NCBI GenBank assembly: GCA_030685065.1
Contig: JAUXQH010000151.1
Location: 52,887 to 116,886 of the forward strand
Direction: 5' to 3'
DNA length: 64,000 nucleotides
From: Pseudomonadota bacterium
GTDB lineage: Bacteria > Myxococcota_A > UBA796 > SXON01
Below are positions 34,216-42,701 of this stretch, piece after piece. The position numbers were made by a program, and so were the translations under genes. Positions within the stretch are counted from its first letter, which is position 1, and every line of letters begins with the position of its first letter. The notes below the pieces were generated by a model. It did not search any database. It had not been told where the DNA came from and worked only from the letters and a program-made list of their open reading frames with translations.

Positions 34216-35118
34216 CTACTCCGCTCGGACCAGGTTGACGTGAACGTAAAAGGTGCCGTCGGGCGTCAGCGCGGCCCGCAGCGGCTGGACCTCGAGGTCC
34301 CCGACCTTGAGGTTGGCGAAGCGCACGAGGTGCGCGCCGCTCGGGTCGTACACCTGCACGGCGCGACCCAGCGGGTCGGCGACCCAGGCGTTGCCGAGCG
34401 GATCGATGGACACGCTCCGCGGACTCTGGAGCTCGCCGTCGCCGGTGCCGGGGGTGCCGTAGCTGCGCACGAAGGAGCCACCCGGCGTGAACACCTGCAC
34501 GCGGGCGTTCGGTGGATCGACGATGTGAAGGTAGCCCTCCCCGTCGAACGCGAGGGAGCGCGGGCTGTCCAGCGCGTCCGCGTCGGTCCCGGCCCGCCCG
34601 AAGGACCACAAGTGGGCCCCGTCGGCATCGAACACCTGCACCCGGTGGTTCTGGCTGTCGGCCACGAAGATGCGGCCCTCGGCGTCGACGACGGCGTCGG
34701 TCGCGCCCATGAGCTGGCCCTCGCTACTCCCGGGCTCACCCACGAAGCGCAGGAACGTTCCGCTGTCGTCGTAGACCGAGAGCCGATCGCCGCCGCGCTC
34801 CACCACGAGGACCTGCTGGTTGGCCGTGCTCGCGACGCTCACGGGGTAGTTCAGGCCGTCCTCCTCCACCCCCTCGCCGCCGATCGTCCAGAGCTCGTCC
34901 CCGGCGTTGGTGACGCGGGCGACGGTGTGGCTGGAGGAGCGGATCTCGTAGAGGTTGCCGTCGCGATCCCAGGCGAACTGGAGCTCCCCGAGCTCTAGAT
35001 CGTCGAGGCCCGGGAACACCCAGTCGAGCAGCGCGTCCACCGCTTCGGGCGTGCAGCCCGACGCCGCGACGGTCACGGACGCTGCGGTGAGCTTGATCAG
35101 GGAGCGGCGGGAGATCAT
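34216..35118 (-). CDS. NHL-repeat beta-propeller lipoprotein with Tat-type signal
   Basis: The product is 300 aa. The N-terminus MISRRSLIKLTAASVTVAASGC carries a twin-arginine motif (SRRSLIK) followed by a lipobox, so it is probably exported folded and lipid-anchored. Five to six NHL-type blades of about 45 residues follow (for example VDAEGRIFVADSQNHRVQVF and FDGEGYLHIVDPPNARVQVF). It leads an operon with the two tail-collar proteins and may display or anchor them. Confidence 0.87.
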   Translation of the reverse strand: MISRRSLIKLTAASVTVAASGCTPEAVDALLDWVFPGLDDLELGELQFAWDRDGNLYEIRSSSHTVARVTNAGDELWTIGGEGVEEDGLNYPVSVASTANQQVLVVERGGDRLSVYDDSGTFLRFVGEPGSSEGQLMGATDAVVDAEGRIFVADSQNHRVQVFDADGAHLWSFGRAGTDADALDSPRSLAFDGEGYLHIVDPPNARVQVFTPGGSFVRSYGTPGTGDGELQSPRSVSIDPLGNAWVADPLGRAVQVYDPSGAHLVRFANLKVGDLEVQPLRAALTPDGTFYVHVNLVRAE

Positions 35119-35316
35119 CGGGCCTCCGACATTGCCGGGGCCGTGTAGCACAGAACGACCCGGACGCGAAGCGGGCGACCGTCGTGGGGCGCGGTGCCTC
35201 GGCGCCCAGTGCTACCGGGTCGGCGCCCGCTCCCAGGGCGGCGCCGACCGCGCCCCCGGAGCGTCAGCGGGCACGAGTCCGCCCTTACACGACGGGGGCC
35301 TGGCCGCCCTCGACGC

Positions 35317-35697
35317 TCACGCAGGCACGGGTTCGTGCTCTCCCGGCGGGCCCGCGGTGGGCTCGATCGGCAGGGGGATCGGCGGCGCCCTGGGGGTCGG
35401 CAGCGGGGTCGGCAGTGGGGTGGGCTCGGGCGTGGGGACCGGCGTGGGCTGGGGGATCGGCAGCGGGATCGGCTCCGGCGTCGGGACCGGGTCGGGCGTC
35501 GGAGGCGGGACCGGCGTTGGGTCGGGCGCGGGCTCGGGCTCGGGCGTCGGGTCCGGGATGTCGGGCACCGGGGGCGTGGCGACGGGGACGTTGGGCGGTG
35601 CGGGTGGCTGGATCGGGACCGGCACCTCCGGTGGCACGTTGCGCGGGCATCCGAGTAGGACGAGGGCGAGCAGACACACCAGGCGTCTCATCCTCAC
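35317..35697 (-). CDS. proline-rich low-complexity lipoprotein
   Basis: The product is 126 aa. MRMRRLVCLLALVLLGC is a lipoprotein signal with lipobox LLGC. Nearly all of the mature part is PxP repeats (PTPxP/PIPxP units), which would form an extended polyproline rod about 100 residues long. It resembles stalks that hold other proteins away from the membrane or cross the periplasm. No other domain is present. The DNA is a degenerate short repeat, so the copy number may vary between strains. Confidence 0.68.
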   Translation of the reverse strand: MRMRRLVCLLALVLLGCPRNVPPEVPVPIQPPAPPNVPVATPPVPDIPDPTPEPEPAPDPTPVPPPTPDPVPTPEPIPLPIPQPTPVPTPEPTPLPTPLPTPRAPPIPLPIEPTAGPPGEHEPVPA

Positions 35698-35790
35698 CTC
35701 CGCGGAAACCGTAAGCGCGAAACGGCTTCGAAGGCATGGTTGATCGCGGACAACGTGGTCACCTACCCCCGCCGCCCGTTATCAGGCCGG

Positions 35791-36453
35791 ATGTTCATCG
35801 TCGCCGTCGTCAATCTCAAGGGTGGATGTGGAAAGACCACCATCAGCACCCACCTCGCGGCCCGGTATTCGGTGCAGGGCCACCGATCGCTGCTCGGGGA
35901 CCTCGATCGGCAGCAGAGCGCCATCCACTGGGTCGAGCGGCGGCCCAAGGCGCTCGCGATGATCGAGTCGCTCACGCTCGACATCGAAGCCATGGCTCTC
36001 CCCTTCGGGGAGGGCAGGATGGTCATCGACGTTCCGGCGGGGATGAAGCGAAAGGCGCTCGAGGTCGTCGTGCGGGCGGCCGACGCCCTGGTCGTCCCCC
36101 TCCTCCCCTCCGCGTTCGACCAAGGCGGTACCGCGCGATTTCTGGAGGTGGTCAGCGAGTTCAAGCCGGTTCGAAAGGGGCGCAGGCCGGTGGCGATCGT
36201 CGGCAATCGGGTGCGCGCCAAGAGCCTGGCCACGCGGCAGCTGGACACGTTCCTCGAGGGCCTCGAGTTTCCGGCGGTGGCGCGCCTCTCGGATGCCCAG
36301 CACTACGTCGGCGCCGCGGCCTCCGGGGTGACGCTCTTCGACCTCCCCGCCTCCAAGGGGAAGGCGCTGCGGGCCGAGTGGGATCCGCTGCTCGCTTTTC
36401 TCGACGAGCTGTCCGACGCCCAGGATCAGGCGGAGGCCGGCGCCACCGGGTGA
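35791..36453 (+). CDS. orphan ParA/MinD-like ATPase
   Basis: The product is 220 aa from the ATG at 35791. The deviant Walker A motif LKGGCGKTTIS is intact. LLGDLDRQQSAIHW corresponds to switch I, and VIDVPAG to Walker B. The length is that of small ParA-type proteins that position chromosomes, plasmids or cellular machines. No ParB-like gene or centromere-like repeat lies nearby. The cell-polarity or cargo-positioning subgroup is therefore more likely than a partition system, but this is inference. Confidence 0.83.
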   Translation: MFIVAVVNLKGGCGKTTISTHLAARYSVQGHRSLLGDLDRQQSAIHWVERRPKALAMIESLTLDIEAMALPFGEGRMVIDVPAGMKRKALEVVVRAADALVVPLLPSAFDQGGTARFLEVVSEFKPVRKGRRPVAIVGNRVRAKSLATRQLDTFLEGLEFPAVARLSDAQHYVGAAASGVTLFDLPASKGKALRAEWDPLLAFLDELSDAQDQAEAGATG

Positions 36454-36608
36454 GCCGGATCGGATGACCGCCACGGGGTGGACGCGGCGGGTGAGCCCTC
36501 TCGCCTCGTCGCGGGCGGTTTGCCGCGTGCGAGGCGGAGGACTCGGGCGAGTCCTTCTCTCCGCCGCCGGGCGCTCCTATGTTCTCCCAAGGAAGGGGGG
36601 AACGACGG

Positions 36609-38960
36609 ATGAGCCGCCTCAAAAGCGGGTTTGTGCTCCTGTCATGCCTGGGCCTCGCGGCTGCGGCCGCGAAGGGTCACATCCGGGAGCAGGAGCACAT
36701 TCGGGGCGAGCTCGTCGTCGACAGCGCCCCTGCCCGGATCTGGGCGGACGACCATGTCGTGGTCCTGCCCCGCCCGGGGTATCCCCTCGCGGACCTCGCG
36801 CCGTCGCTCGGCAGCTGGGTGGTGCGCGAGCCTGGGCCAGCGGGCTACGGCGCGCTCGCGATCCCCGCGGGGCTCACCCGCCAGGAGTTCCTGGACGTGT
36901 TGCGCCGGGACGGGCGCGTCGCCCGGGCGACGCCGGACGGGATCATCCAGGGCGCGGCCGACGTGTACGTACCCGGCCAGGTTCGGCCTGTTCGACGAGC
37001 GATATCACGCGCGCGCTGGCACGTGGTGGCGTCCAATCCGCCCCCGGAGGGGGACGCGAAGGGGATCACCATCGCGCTGCTCGACACGGGCGTGGCCTAC
37101 GAGGATCGGGTGGCCGACGGCGTGGAATATCGGCGTGCACCCTCGCTCGCGGGGGTGCGGTTCGTGGCGCCGTGGGACTTCATGAACGGCGACGCCCACC
37201 CGAACGACGACCACCAGCACGGCACCCACCTCGCGAGCCTGATCGCGGCGGAGGGCGCCTACCCGGGCATCGCCCCGGGCGTGTCGATCATGCCGATCAA
37301 GGTGCTGGACGGGGACAATGTCGGCACCGAGCTCGCGTTGGTGGACGGGATCATCCACGCCGTCACCCACGGCGCCGACATCATCAACATGAGCCTCTCC
37401 TTCGGGCGGGGCTATGTCCCCTCGCGCATGTTGGTGGAGGCCCTGGAACGCGCCGCCGCGTCGGGGGCCGTCCTGGTCGCGGCCGCGGGCAACGACGGGG
37501 GCGACTACGTCTCCCAACCCGCCGCGAACCCGCTGGTCATCGCGGTCGGGGCCAACCGGCCGGAGGGCGTCGAGGTCTACGGCGCGGCGCCCTACAGCAA
37601 CGCGAGCCCGCGCGTCGATCTGATGGCGCCCGGCGGTTCGGTCGACGAGGACCGTGACGGCGACGGGCTGCTCGACGGGGTCCTCGGCGAGACGATCGCG
37701 CTCGGGGACCCGAGCCGCACGGGCTACTGGCTCTATGCGGGAACGAGCCAGGCCACGGCGCTCGTGAGCGGCGCGGCCGCGCGGATGCTCGCCGATGGCC
37801 GCCGTGCCGACGAGATTCGGGTGCTGCTCCAGGGCAGCGCCGCGGTCGAATCGTACATTCAGGCCGCGTGGGTGGAAGGCCGGGGACGAGGCCGCCTCGA
37901 CGTGACGAACGCGCTGGCGCTCGGGCGTGCCGAGGGCCGGCCGAGCCCGAGGGAGTTCTCCGTGGCGCTGCTCGGCTGGCTCGCGGCGGCCGAGCAGGTG
38001 GGCGAGGGCGCCACGGTTCGACCCGCGGCGCGTGTCACCGTGTTGGACGAGCAGATGCTCCCAGCGGTGGCGGTGCAGGTGGTGGGCACGTTCTCGGGTT
38101 CGGCCGACCTCACCTTCACCTGTGTCACCGACACGGAGGGCGCGTGTACCGTCGAGGGCCCCGCGGCGCCCGCAACCGCGCCCGGCACCTGGATGGTCTC
38201 CGTCGACGACGTCGTGGTGGACGGCGTGTCCCATCATCCGCGCACCGCGCTGTATGCGAGCGAGGGGCTCCAGGCGCTGCTCCACGAGATGCAGGGAAAC
38301 CCCGATCTCGTGGGGACCGTGCCGGTGTGGCGATGGCGCGCCCAGGTGCACCCGACTCTGGGGCGGGTGGCCGCCTCCTATGTCGCGGGGAACCTCGGGA
38401 CCGGCATCGCCACCTCGCCCCAGGTGGTCGTCGTGACCCCAGGCGCGTTGGGTCGGGCCACGGCGATGGCGAACGGCGTGTTCGACATCGGTGGAGGCGC
38501 GCCCGCTTCCCACCCCGTGACCGTGAGCGCCCGCGCCACCCCGCGGTGTGACGCGGGCCCCGCCGCCTGGGAGGTGGTCCACCTCGCCGACGCGGACCTG
38601 ACGGTGCTCGTCTTGGACGCCACGGGCCTCGGAGACACACCGCTCGCGCTCGGCACGCCCGATCTGATGAGCGCCTCCGGGGCGCGCGGGTGTGCGATCG
38701 AGGCCCTGCCCTTCGTCGTCTCCACGGGGGAGCGCACGCGTCACCGGCCGGCCCTGATGCACGGCACCAGCGGCGCGCAGGTCTCCGCGTCGCCGATCGG
38801 GGAGTGGCTCTCCGAGGGCGGTTGGACCACGCCGAGCGGAGAGCCGGCGGCCACGGCCATCGCGGCGGGCGTCACCGCGGCCGGGGCGCACGGAGGGCTC
38901 GCGGGGTCGGGGAGCCCGCTCCGGAGTACGGGGCAGACAGGCCGAACCCGCGCGGAGTAG
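36609..38960 (+). CDS. secreted subtilisin-like serine protease (S8)
   Basis: The product is 783 aa from the ATG at 36609, which has a good AAGGAAGG ribosome-binding site. A signal peptide comes first, then a propeptide-like region to about residue 125. The peptidase domain carries the full triad: Asp159 (LLDTGVAY), His204 (HQHGTHLAS) and Ser380 (GTSQATALVSG). The oxyanion region AAAGNDGG is also present. A C-terminal extension of about 350 residues is beta-rich and has four cysteines. It would act outside the cell. Confidence 0.9.
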   Translation: MSRLKSGFVLLSCLGLAAAAAKGHIREQEHIRGELVVDSAPARIWADDHVVVLPRPGYPLADLAPSLGSWVVREPGPAGYGALAIPAGLTRQEFLDVLRRDGRVARATPDGIIQGAADVYVPGQVRPVRRAISRARWHVVASNPPPEGDAKGITIALLDTGVAYEDRVADGVEYRRAPSLAGVRFVAPWDFMNGDAHPNDDHQHGTHLASLIAAEGAYPGIAPGVSIMPIKVLDGDNVGTELALVDGIIHAVTHGADIINMSLSFGRGYVPSRMLVEALERAAASGAVLVAAAGNDGGDYVSQPAANPLVIAVGANRPEGVEVYGAAPYSNASPRVDLMAPGGSVDEDRDGDGLLDGVLGETIALGDPSRTGYWLYAGTSQATALVSGAAARMLADGRRADEIRVLLQGSAAVESYIQAAWVEGRGRGRLDVTNALALGRAEGRPSPREFSVALLGWLAAAEQVGEGATVRPAARVTVLDEQMLPAVAVQVVGTFSGSADLTFTCVTDTEGACTVEGPAAPATAPGTWMVSVDDVVVDGVSHHPRTALYASEGLQALLHEMQGNPDLVGTVPVWRWRAQVHPTLGRVAASYVAGNLGTGIATSPQVVVVTPGALGRATAMANGVFDIGGGAPASHPVTVSARATPRCDAGPAAWEVVHLADADLTVLVLDATGLGDTPLALGTPDLMSASGARGCAIEALPFVVSTGERTRHRPALMHGTSGAQVSASPIGEWLSEGGWTTPSGEPAATAIAAGVTAAGAHGGLAGSGSPLRSTGQTGRTRAE

Positions 38961-39057
38961 GGCGGCCGATCCGAGCGTACCGGGAGCCGGAGGTCGACAA
39001 CCCCTCCCCGCCCGGTGCATCCTCTCGGCGGGCGGCCGGGCCGCCGAGGATTCGCCC

Positions 39058-41232
39058 ATGCTCCTGTGGCTCATCGCCTGCACGCCGTCCGCCCCCAAGG
39101 ACGACACCACACCCCCCGCCGACGTGGTGCCCCCCGCGTGGGACGCCGCCGCGCCGGCCGTCGACTGCACGCCGGGCGCCTCCGCGCCGCTCCTCGAGGC
39201 CGCGCTCGCCGACGCGGACCTGGCCCGCGAGGACTTCGGCTACAGCCCCGCCCAGTGGTCCCAGTGGGGCGACTACGTGGACAACCCGTTCGTGCTCTCC
39301 TGGTACACGACGGTGCATCACGCGCCCGAGGAGGTGCCATGCTTCGCGGGCCAGCTCACGACCGATCTCGACGCCGCCGCCGCGACGCTCCACCCGGTCG
39401 CGGGATTGCTCACGACGCTCGGAGGGCGTGTAGACGTGGCGCTGCCGGCCTCCCCGGTGGACCCCGGCGACGCCACCCTGGAAGATGCGGTCACGACGCT
39501 GCTCGCCGTCACCGGTGATACATCCGACACATCGGATGTATCGGCCCTCGACCCCGCGCTCGCCGACGCCCTCGTCCCCATCGTGCTCGCGGTCGCGGAT
39601 GCGGTGGCGGCCCGGTACGCGCTGGACGCCGCGCTCGAGGAGAACGGCTGGGGCGCATCCAAGGCCTACAACCAGGGTCCGGGCCTCGTCATCGACGTGG
39701 GGCGCGCGTTTCCCGACTACTCGGACCCGGTCGAGCTCGCCGCGTTCGAGGCGTGGTACCTCTCGGACGCCGGCCCGCGGACTCTGGTCGATCCCGCGCG
39801 CCGCGTCGCGTTCGCGATCGAGGACGCCGATCTCCTCCGCTTCGTGGGGATGGACGCCGCGCTGCGGATCGACACCGCGGCGGGCGCGCTCCTCCTCTCC
39901 CCCGGCACGGATGACGTGCACGGGGACGACGAAGGCGCGCTGCTCCTCCACCTGGAGCTCGGCGGCGCCGACCTCTACACCGGTGGGGCCGGCGCCACCC
40001 GAGACGGCGACAACCCCGTGTCCGTCCTCGTGGACCTCGGTGGAGACGACGCCTATGGGTACACGATCGTGGCCGACGAACACGACGCGGAGGGCACGCT
40101 CCCCTCAGATGAGGACGGACGGGCGAACGCCGGCGGCTACTACGTCTCGGCCTCGATGACCGGCCGGCAGGGCTCGGGCCGGCACGGCATCGGCCTGCTC
40201 TACGACCTCGGCGGCGGGAGCGATACGTACGCCTCCCTCCGCATGAGCCAGGGCTTCGGCTCGCTCGGCGTGGGGGTGCTGGCGGACGACGGCGGGGATG
40301 ACACCTACGCGGCGGAGACCGGCAGCCAGGGCGCGGGCGTGTTCGGCGTCGGGCTGCTCTACGACGGCGGCGGCACCGACACCTACCGCGCCTGGTCCTT
40401 CGCGCAGGGCTTCGGCTACGTCGGCTCCGGTGGTCTTGCGTACGACCGCGACGGGAACGACACCTGGTGGTCCGATCCCGGCAACGACTACGGCGGCACC
40501 ACGCTCTACTACTCGCCCCAGCTCGCGTCGGGGCAGGGCAACAGCTCGTTCACGCAGGGCGCCGGCTTCGGGCTGCGCGGCGACACGTACAGCGTGTGGC
40601 TCGCGGGCGGGCTCGGCGTGCTGCGGGACGCCGCGGGGGACGACGCCTACACGGCGGGCGTGTTCGCGCAGGCGACCGGCTATTGGGAGGGCACGGGGAT
40701 CCTCGCGGACGGCGCGGGAAACGACAGCTACGACGCGCTCTGGTACATCCAGGGGGGGGCGGCCCACTTCGCGCTCGCCATCCTGGTCGACACCGCCGGG
40801 AACGACCACTACAACCCGAACTTCATCCCGTACAACGTGATGCTCGGCTCGGGCCACGACTTCTCGGTCGGCGTGGCGATCGACGGCGCGGGGGACGACG
40901 TGTACCACTACACGACCCTCGCGGCGGGGGCGTCCAACTGCCAGGGAATCGGGGTGTTCGTCGACAATGACGGCAACGACACCTACCAGGCCGACTCGTC
41001 GTACTCGACGGGCCTCGGCAACCACTCCTCGGAGTGTGACACGCGCCTCACCACCGACTCGGAGGGGTTCTTCCTCGACGCCGGCGGTGACACGGACACC
41101 TACGTGTGGCCAGCGGATGACGCTCGCTCGCCCGCGGATGATTCGTCGTTCGGGATCGCGTGGAATGGGACGTCGGACGAGCACGGCGGGGCGGTGGATG
41201 GTGACGGAGCGACGGGGTTCTGGGCCTACTGA
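39058..41232 (+). CDS. large lipoprotein with GGxDxY repeats
   Basis: The product is 724 aa with lipobox LIAC (MLLWLIACTPSAP) and an acidic linker. The first third is helical and unfamiliar. From about residue 340 to the end there are at least nine repeats of roughly 26-30 residues. Their pattern is LxDxGGxDxYxxxxxxQGxGxxGxG, with clear units such as GGDDTYAAETGSQGAGVFGV and GGTDTYRAWSFAQGFGYVGS. The GGxDxY turns resemble calcium-binding RTX-like repeats. They predict a beta-solenoid on the surface. The gene contains an 11-bp perfect inverted repeat at 39517-39542. Its end overlaps the convergent GH18 gene by 7 bp. Confidence 0.85.
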   Translation: MLLWLIACTPSAPKDDTTPPADVVPPAWDAAAPAVDCTPGASAPLLEAALADADLAREDFGYSPAQWSQWGDYVDNPFVLSWYTTVHHAPEEVPCFAGQLTTDLDAAAATLHPVAGLLTTLGGRVDVALPASPVDPGDATLEDAVTTLLAVTGDTSDTSDVSALDPALADALVPIVLAVADAVAARYALDAALEENGWGASKAYNQGPGLVIDVGRAFPDYSDPVELAAFEAWYLSDAGPRTLVDPARRVAFAIEDADLLRFVGMDAALRIDTAAGALLLSPGTDDVHGDDEGALLLHLELGGADLYTGGAGATRDGDNPVSVLVDLGGDDAYGYTIVADEHDAEGTLPSDEDGRANAGGYYVSASMTGRQGSGRHGIGLLYDLGGGSDTYASLRMSQGFGSLGVGVLADDGGDDTYAAETGSQGAGVFGVGLLYDGGGTDTYRAWSFAQGFGYVGSGGLAYDRDGNDTWWSDPGNDYGGTTLYYSPQLASGQGNSSFTQGAGFGLRGDTYSVWLAGGLGVLRDAAGDDAYTAGVFAQATGYWEGTGILADGAGNDSYDALWYIQGGAAHFALAILVDTAGNDHYNPNFIPYNVMLGSGHDFSVGVAIDGAGDDVYHYTTLAAGASNCQGIGVFVDNDGNDTYQADSSYSTGLGNHSSECDTRLTTDSEGFFLDAGGDTDTYVWPADDARSPADDSSFGIAWNGTSDEHGGAVDGDGATGFWAY
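39516..39542. repeat. TGATACAT palindrome inside the GGxDxY lipoprotein gene
   Basis: GATACATCCGA (39517-39527) and TCGGATGTATC (39532-39542) are perfect 11-bp inverted arms around a 4-nt centre. The left part shares GGTGATACATC with 25875-25885. In the protein it encodes a Thr/Ser/Asp stretch. Confidence 0.55.
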
Positions 41233-42593
41233 TTGCCTCGACTGGTCCGGTCGCCTCGGTTGGTTCGGCGCGCGAGCGCCAACAGCGCCACTCCAATCCC
41301 AAGCGCGCCACCCCCCGAACCGGCGGACGGCGCCGCGCACCCACAGCCCGCGGCCTCCGCCACGATCTGCGCCTTGGGCGCCCGGCGGGGGCGGTCGGTG
41401 TCTTCCAGATCGGTGTCGCCGGCGCCGGTGTCACCGGAATCGGTGGTCCCCTCCCCCGTGTCGCCGGGCGGATGGCTCGCCGCGTCCACCGCGGCCCAGA
41501 AGACCGGGTCGTTGCCGTCGTACCCGATGGCCCAGAAGCCGAAGCCGGCGAGCCCGGCATCGACCGCCCACTCCATCTTCACGGAGAGGGAGTCCGCGTC
41601 GTCGTACCAGGCCTGGCGGGTAGAAGACGCCGCGTACCAGGGGGTGTCGCTCCCCACATCGTAGGAGCGACCGTACACGGCGGCGTCCGCCACGGCCTCG
41701 GTGTAGACCACGCTCCAGCCGGAGTCCGTCGTGGTGGCGGGCACGCTCGTGGCGTCCGCGACGGGCCACTCCTGGCCGTAGGAGGGCAACCCCAGCACGA
41801 TCTTGTCGGCCGGAGCGCCGGTGGCGAGGTAGTCGGCCACGGTCCAGTCGAGCGCCCAGCGGCTCCACAGGTCACCCGCGGACAGCGGGGAGTTGGGCCC
41901 GGCCCCACCGCCCGTGTAGTGGTAGGCGTACCCCATGATGAACAGCCCGTCGCTCGCGGCGGCCAGGGCGGGGTAGTCCCACGCGTCGCTCCAGTCGACG
42001 GCGGGGGTGGCGAGCCAGACCTCCCCCACGCGCGCGCGCAGATCGGTCACGAAGGTCACCAGGTCGTTCCGGCGCGCCACGGGGAGCCCCTCGAAGTCGA
42101 CGTTCACGCCGTCGGCGCCGTACTCGCCCACCAGGTCCGCCAGCGCGTCGATGGTGACGGCGCGGCGGCTGGGGGATCCGAGCACCGCGTTCATCACGTC
42201 GTCGTCGAAGGACGTGATGCACAGATGCACCTTCACGCCGGCCGCGTGGCCGAGCGAGACGGCCTCCGCCGCCACGCTCGTCCACCGCGAGGTGTCCGAC
42301 AGCGTGCCGTCCGCCTCGAGGTCCACATTGAAGACGGCGAGGTGGGTCAGATGGGACCAGGGCACGTCTTCGGGGCCGTAGTTCCAATACGGCAGGTAGC
42401 CGTACACCACCCTGTCCGGGCGGCCCACGGGGGCCGGGGGCGCCGGGAGCGGACGCATGAACCCACGGGGCCGCGTCGCGAGCGCGGCGTGCGCGGCATG
42501 CGCCCCGGGTCCGGGGGCCGGGGCACCCAACGGAGCGAGGGCCGGCGCGGCGGCGGCCGGAAGGACGAGGGCCCAGGCGACGAGGACGACCAT
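41226..42593 (-). CDS. GH18 chitinase-like protein with MYXO-CTERM tail
   Basis: The product is 455 aa with a signal peptide. The glycoside hydrolase 18 barrel spans about residues 60-380. The catalytic DGVNVDFEG (DxxDxDxE with the catalytic Glu) is intact near residue 167, and strand-end motifs GYLPYWN and GFGFWAIGYDG fit the fold. The substrate is a GlcNAc-containing polymer such as chitin or peptidoglycan. After a Gly/Asp/Thr linker the C-terminus has AGCGCAAP, a hydrophobic helix and ARRTNR, the three-part MYXO-CTERM sorting tail of Myxococcota surface proteins. Confidence 0.9.
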   Translation of the reverse strand: MVVLVAWALVLPAAAAPALAPLGAPAPGPGAHAAHAALATRPRGFMRPLPAPPAPVGRPDRVVYGYLPYWNYGPEDVPWSHLTHLAVFNVDLEADGTLSDTSRWTSVAAEAVSLGHAAGVKVHLCITSFDDDVMNAVLGSPSRRAVTIDALADLVGEYGADGVNVDFEGLPVARRNDLVTFVTDLRARVGEVWLATPAVDWSDAWDYPALAAASDGLFIMGYAYHYTGGGAGPNSPLSAGDLWSRWALDWTVADYLATGAPADKIVLGLPSYGQEWPVADATSVPATTTDSGWSVVYTEAVADAAVYGRSYDVGSDTPWYAASSTRQAWYDDADSLSVKMEWAVDAGLAGFGFWAIGYDGNDPVFWAAVDAASHPPGDTGEGTTDSGDTGAGDTDLEDTDRPRRAPKAQIVAEAAGCGCAAPSAGSGGGALGIGVALLALARRTNRGDRTSRGNQ

Positions 42594-42701
42594 GCCCGGC
42601 TCCTAAGCCGACGAACGAGCTCGTGCCCGCTCCAAATCAGCGCCCGATCCTCCTTGACTTTCTCCTCGGTTGGTGGCTTGCTGCCGCGGAGAGGTGCCAC
42701 C

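Noticed and set aside
35317..35697. CRISPR-like short repeats on the minus strand
   Set aside because: The repeats are degenerate, in frame, and encode PxP units; there are no unique spacers.
37005..39170. Long minus-strand open frame opposite the subtilase gene
   Set aside because: Same antisense character; the plus-strand frame has the full catalytic triad.
42654..42683. TTGACT and downstream bases as a promoter for the lipoprotein at 42702
   Set aside because: The -35-like element is followed at 17 bp by CTTGCT, which is not a credible -10, and a -24/-12 reading has the wrong spacing.
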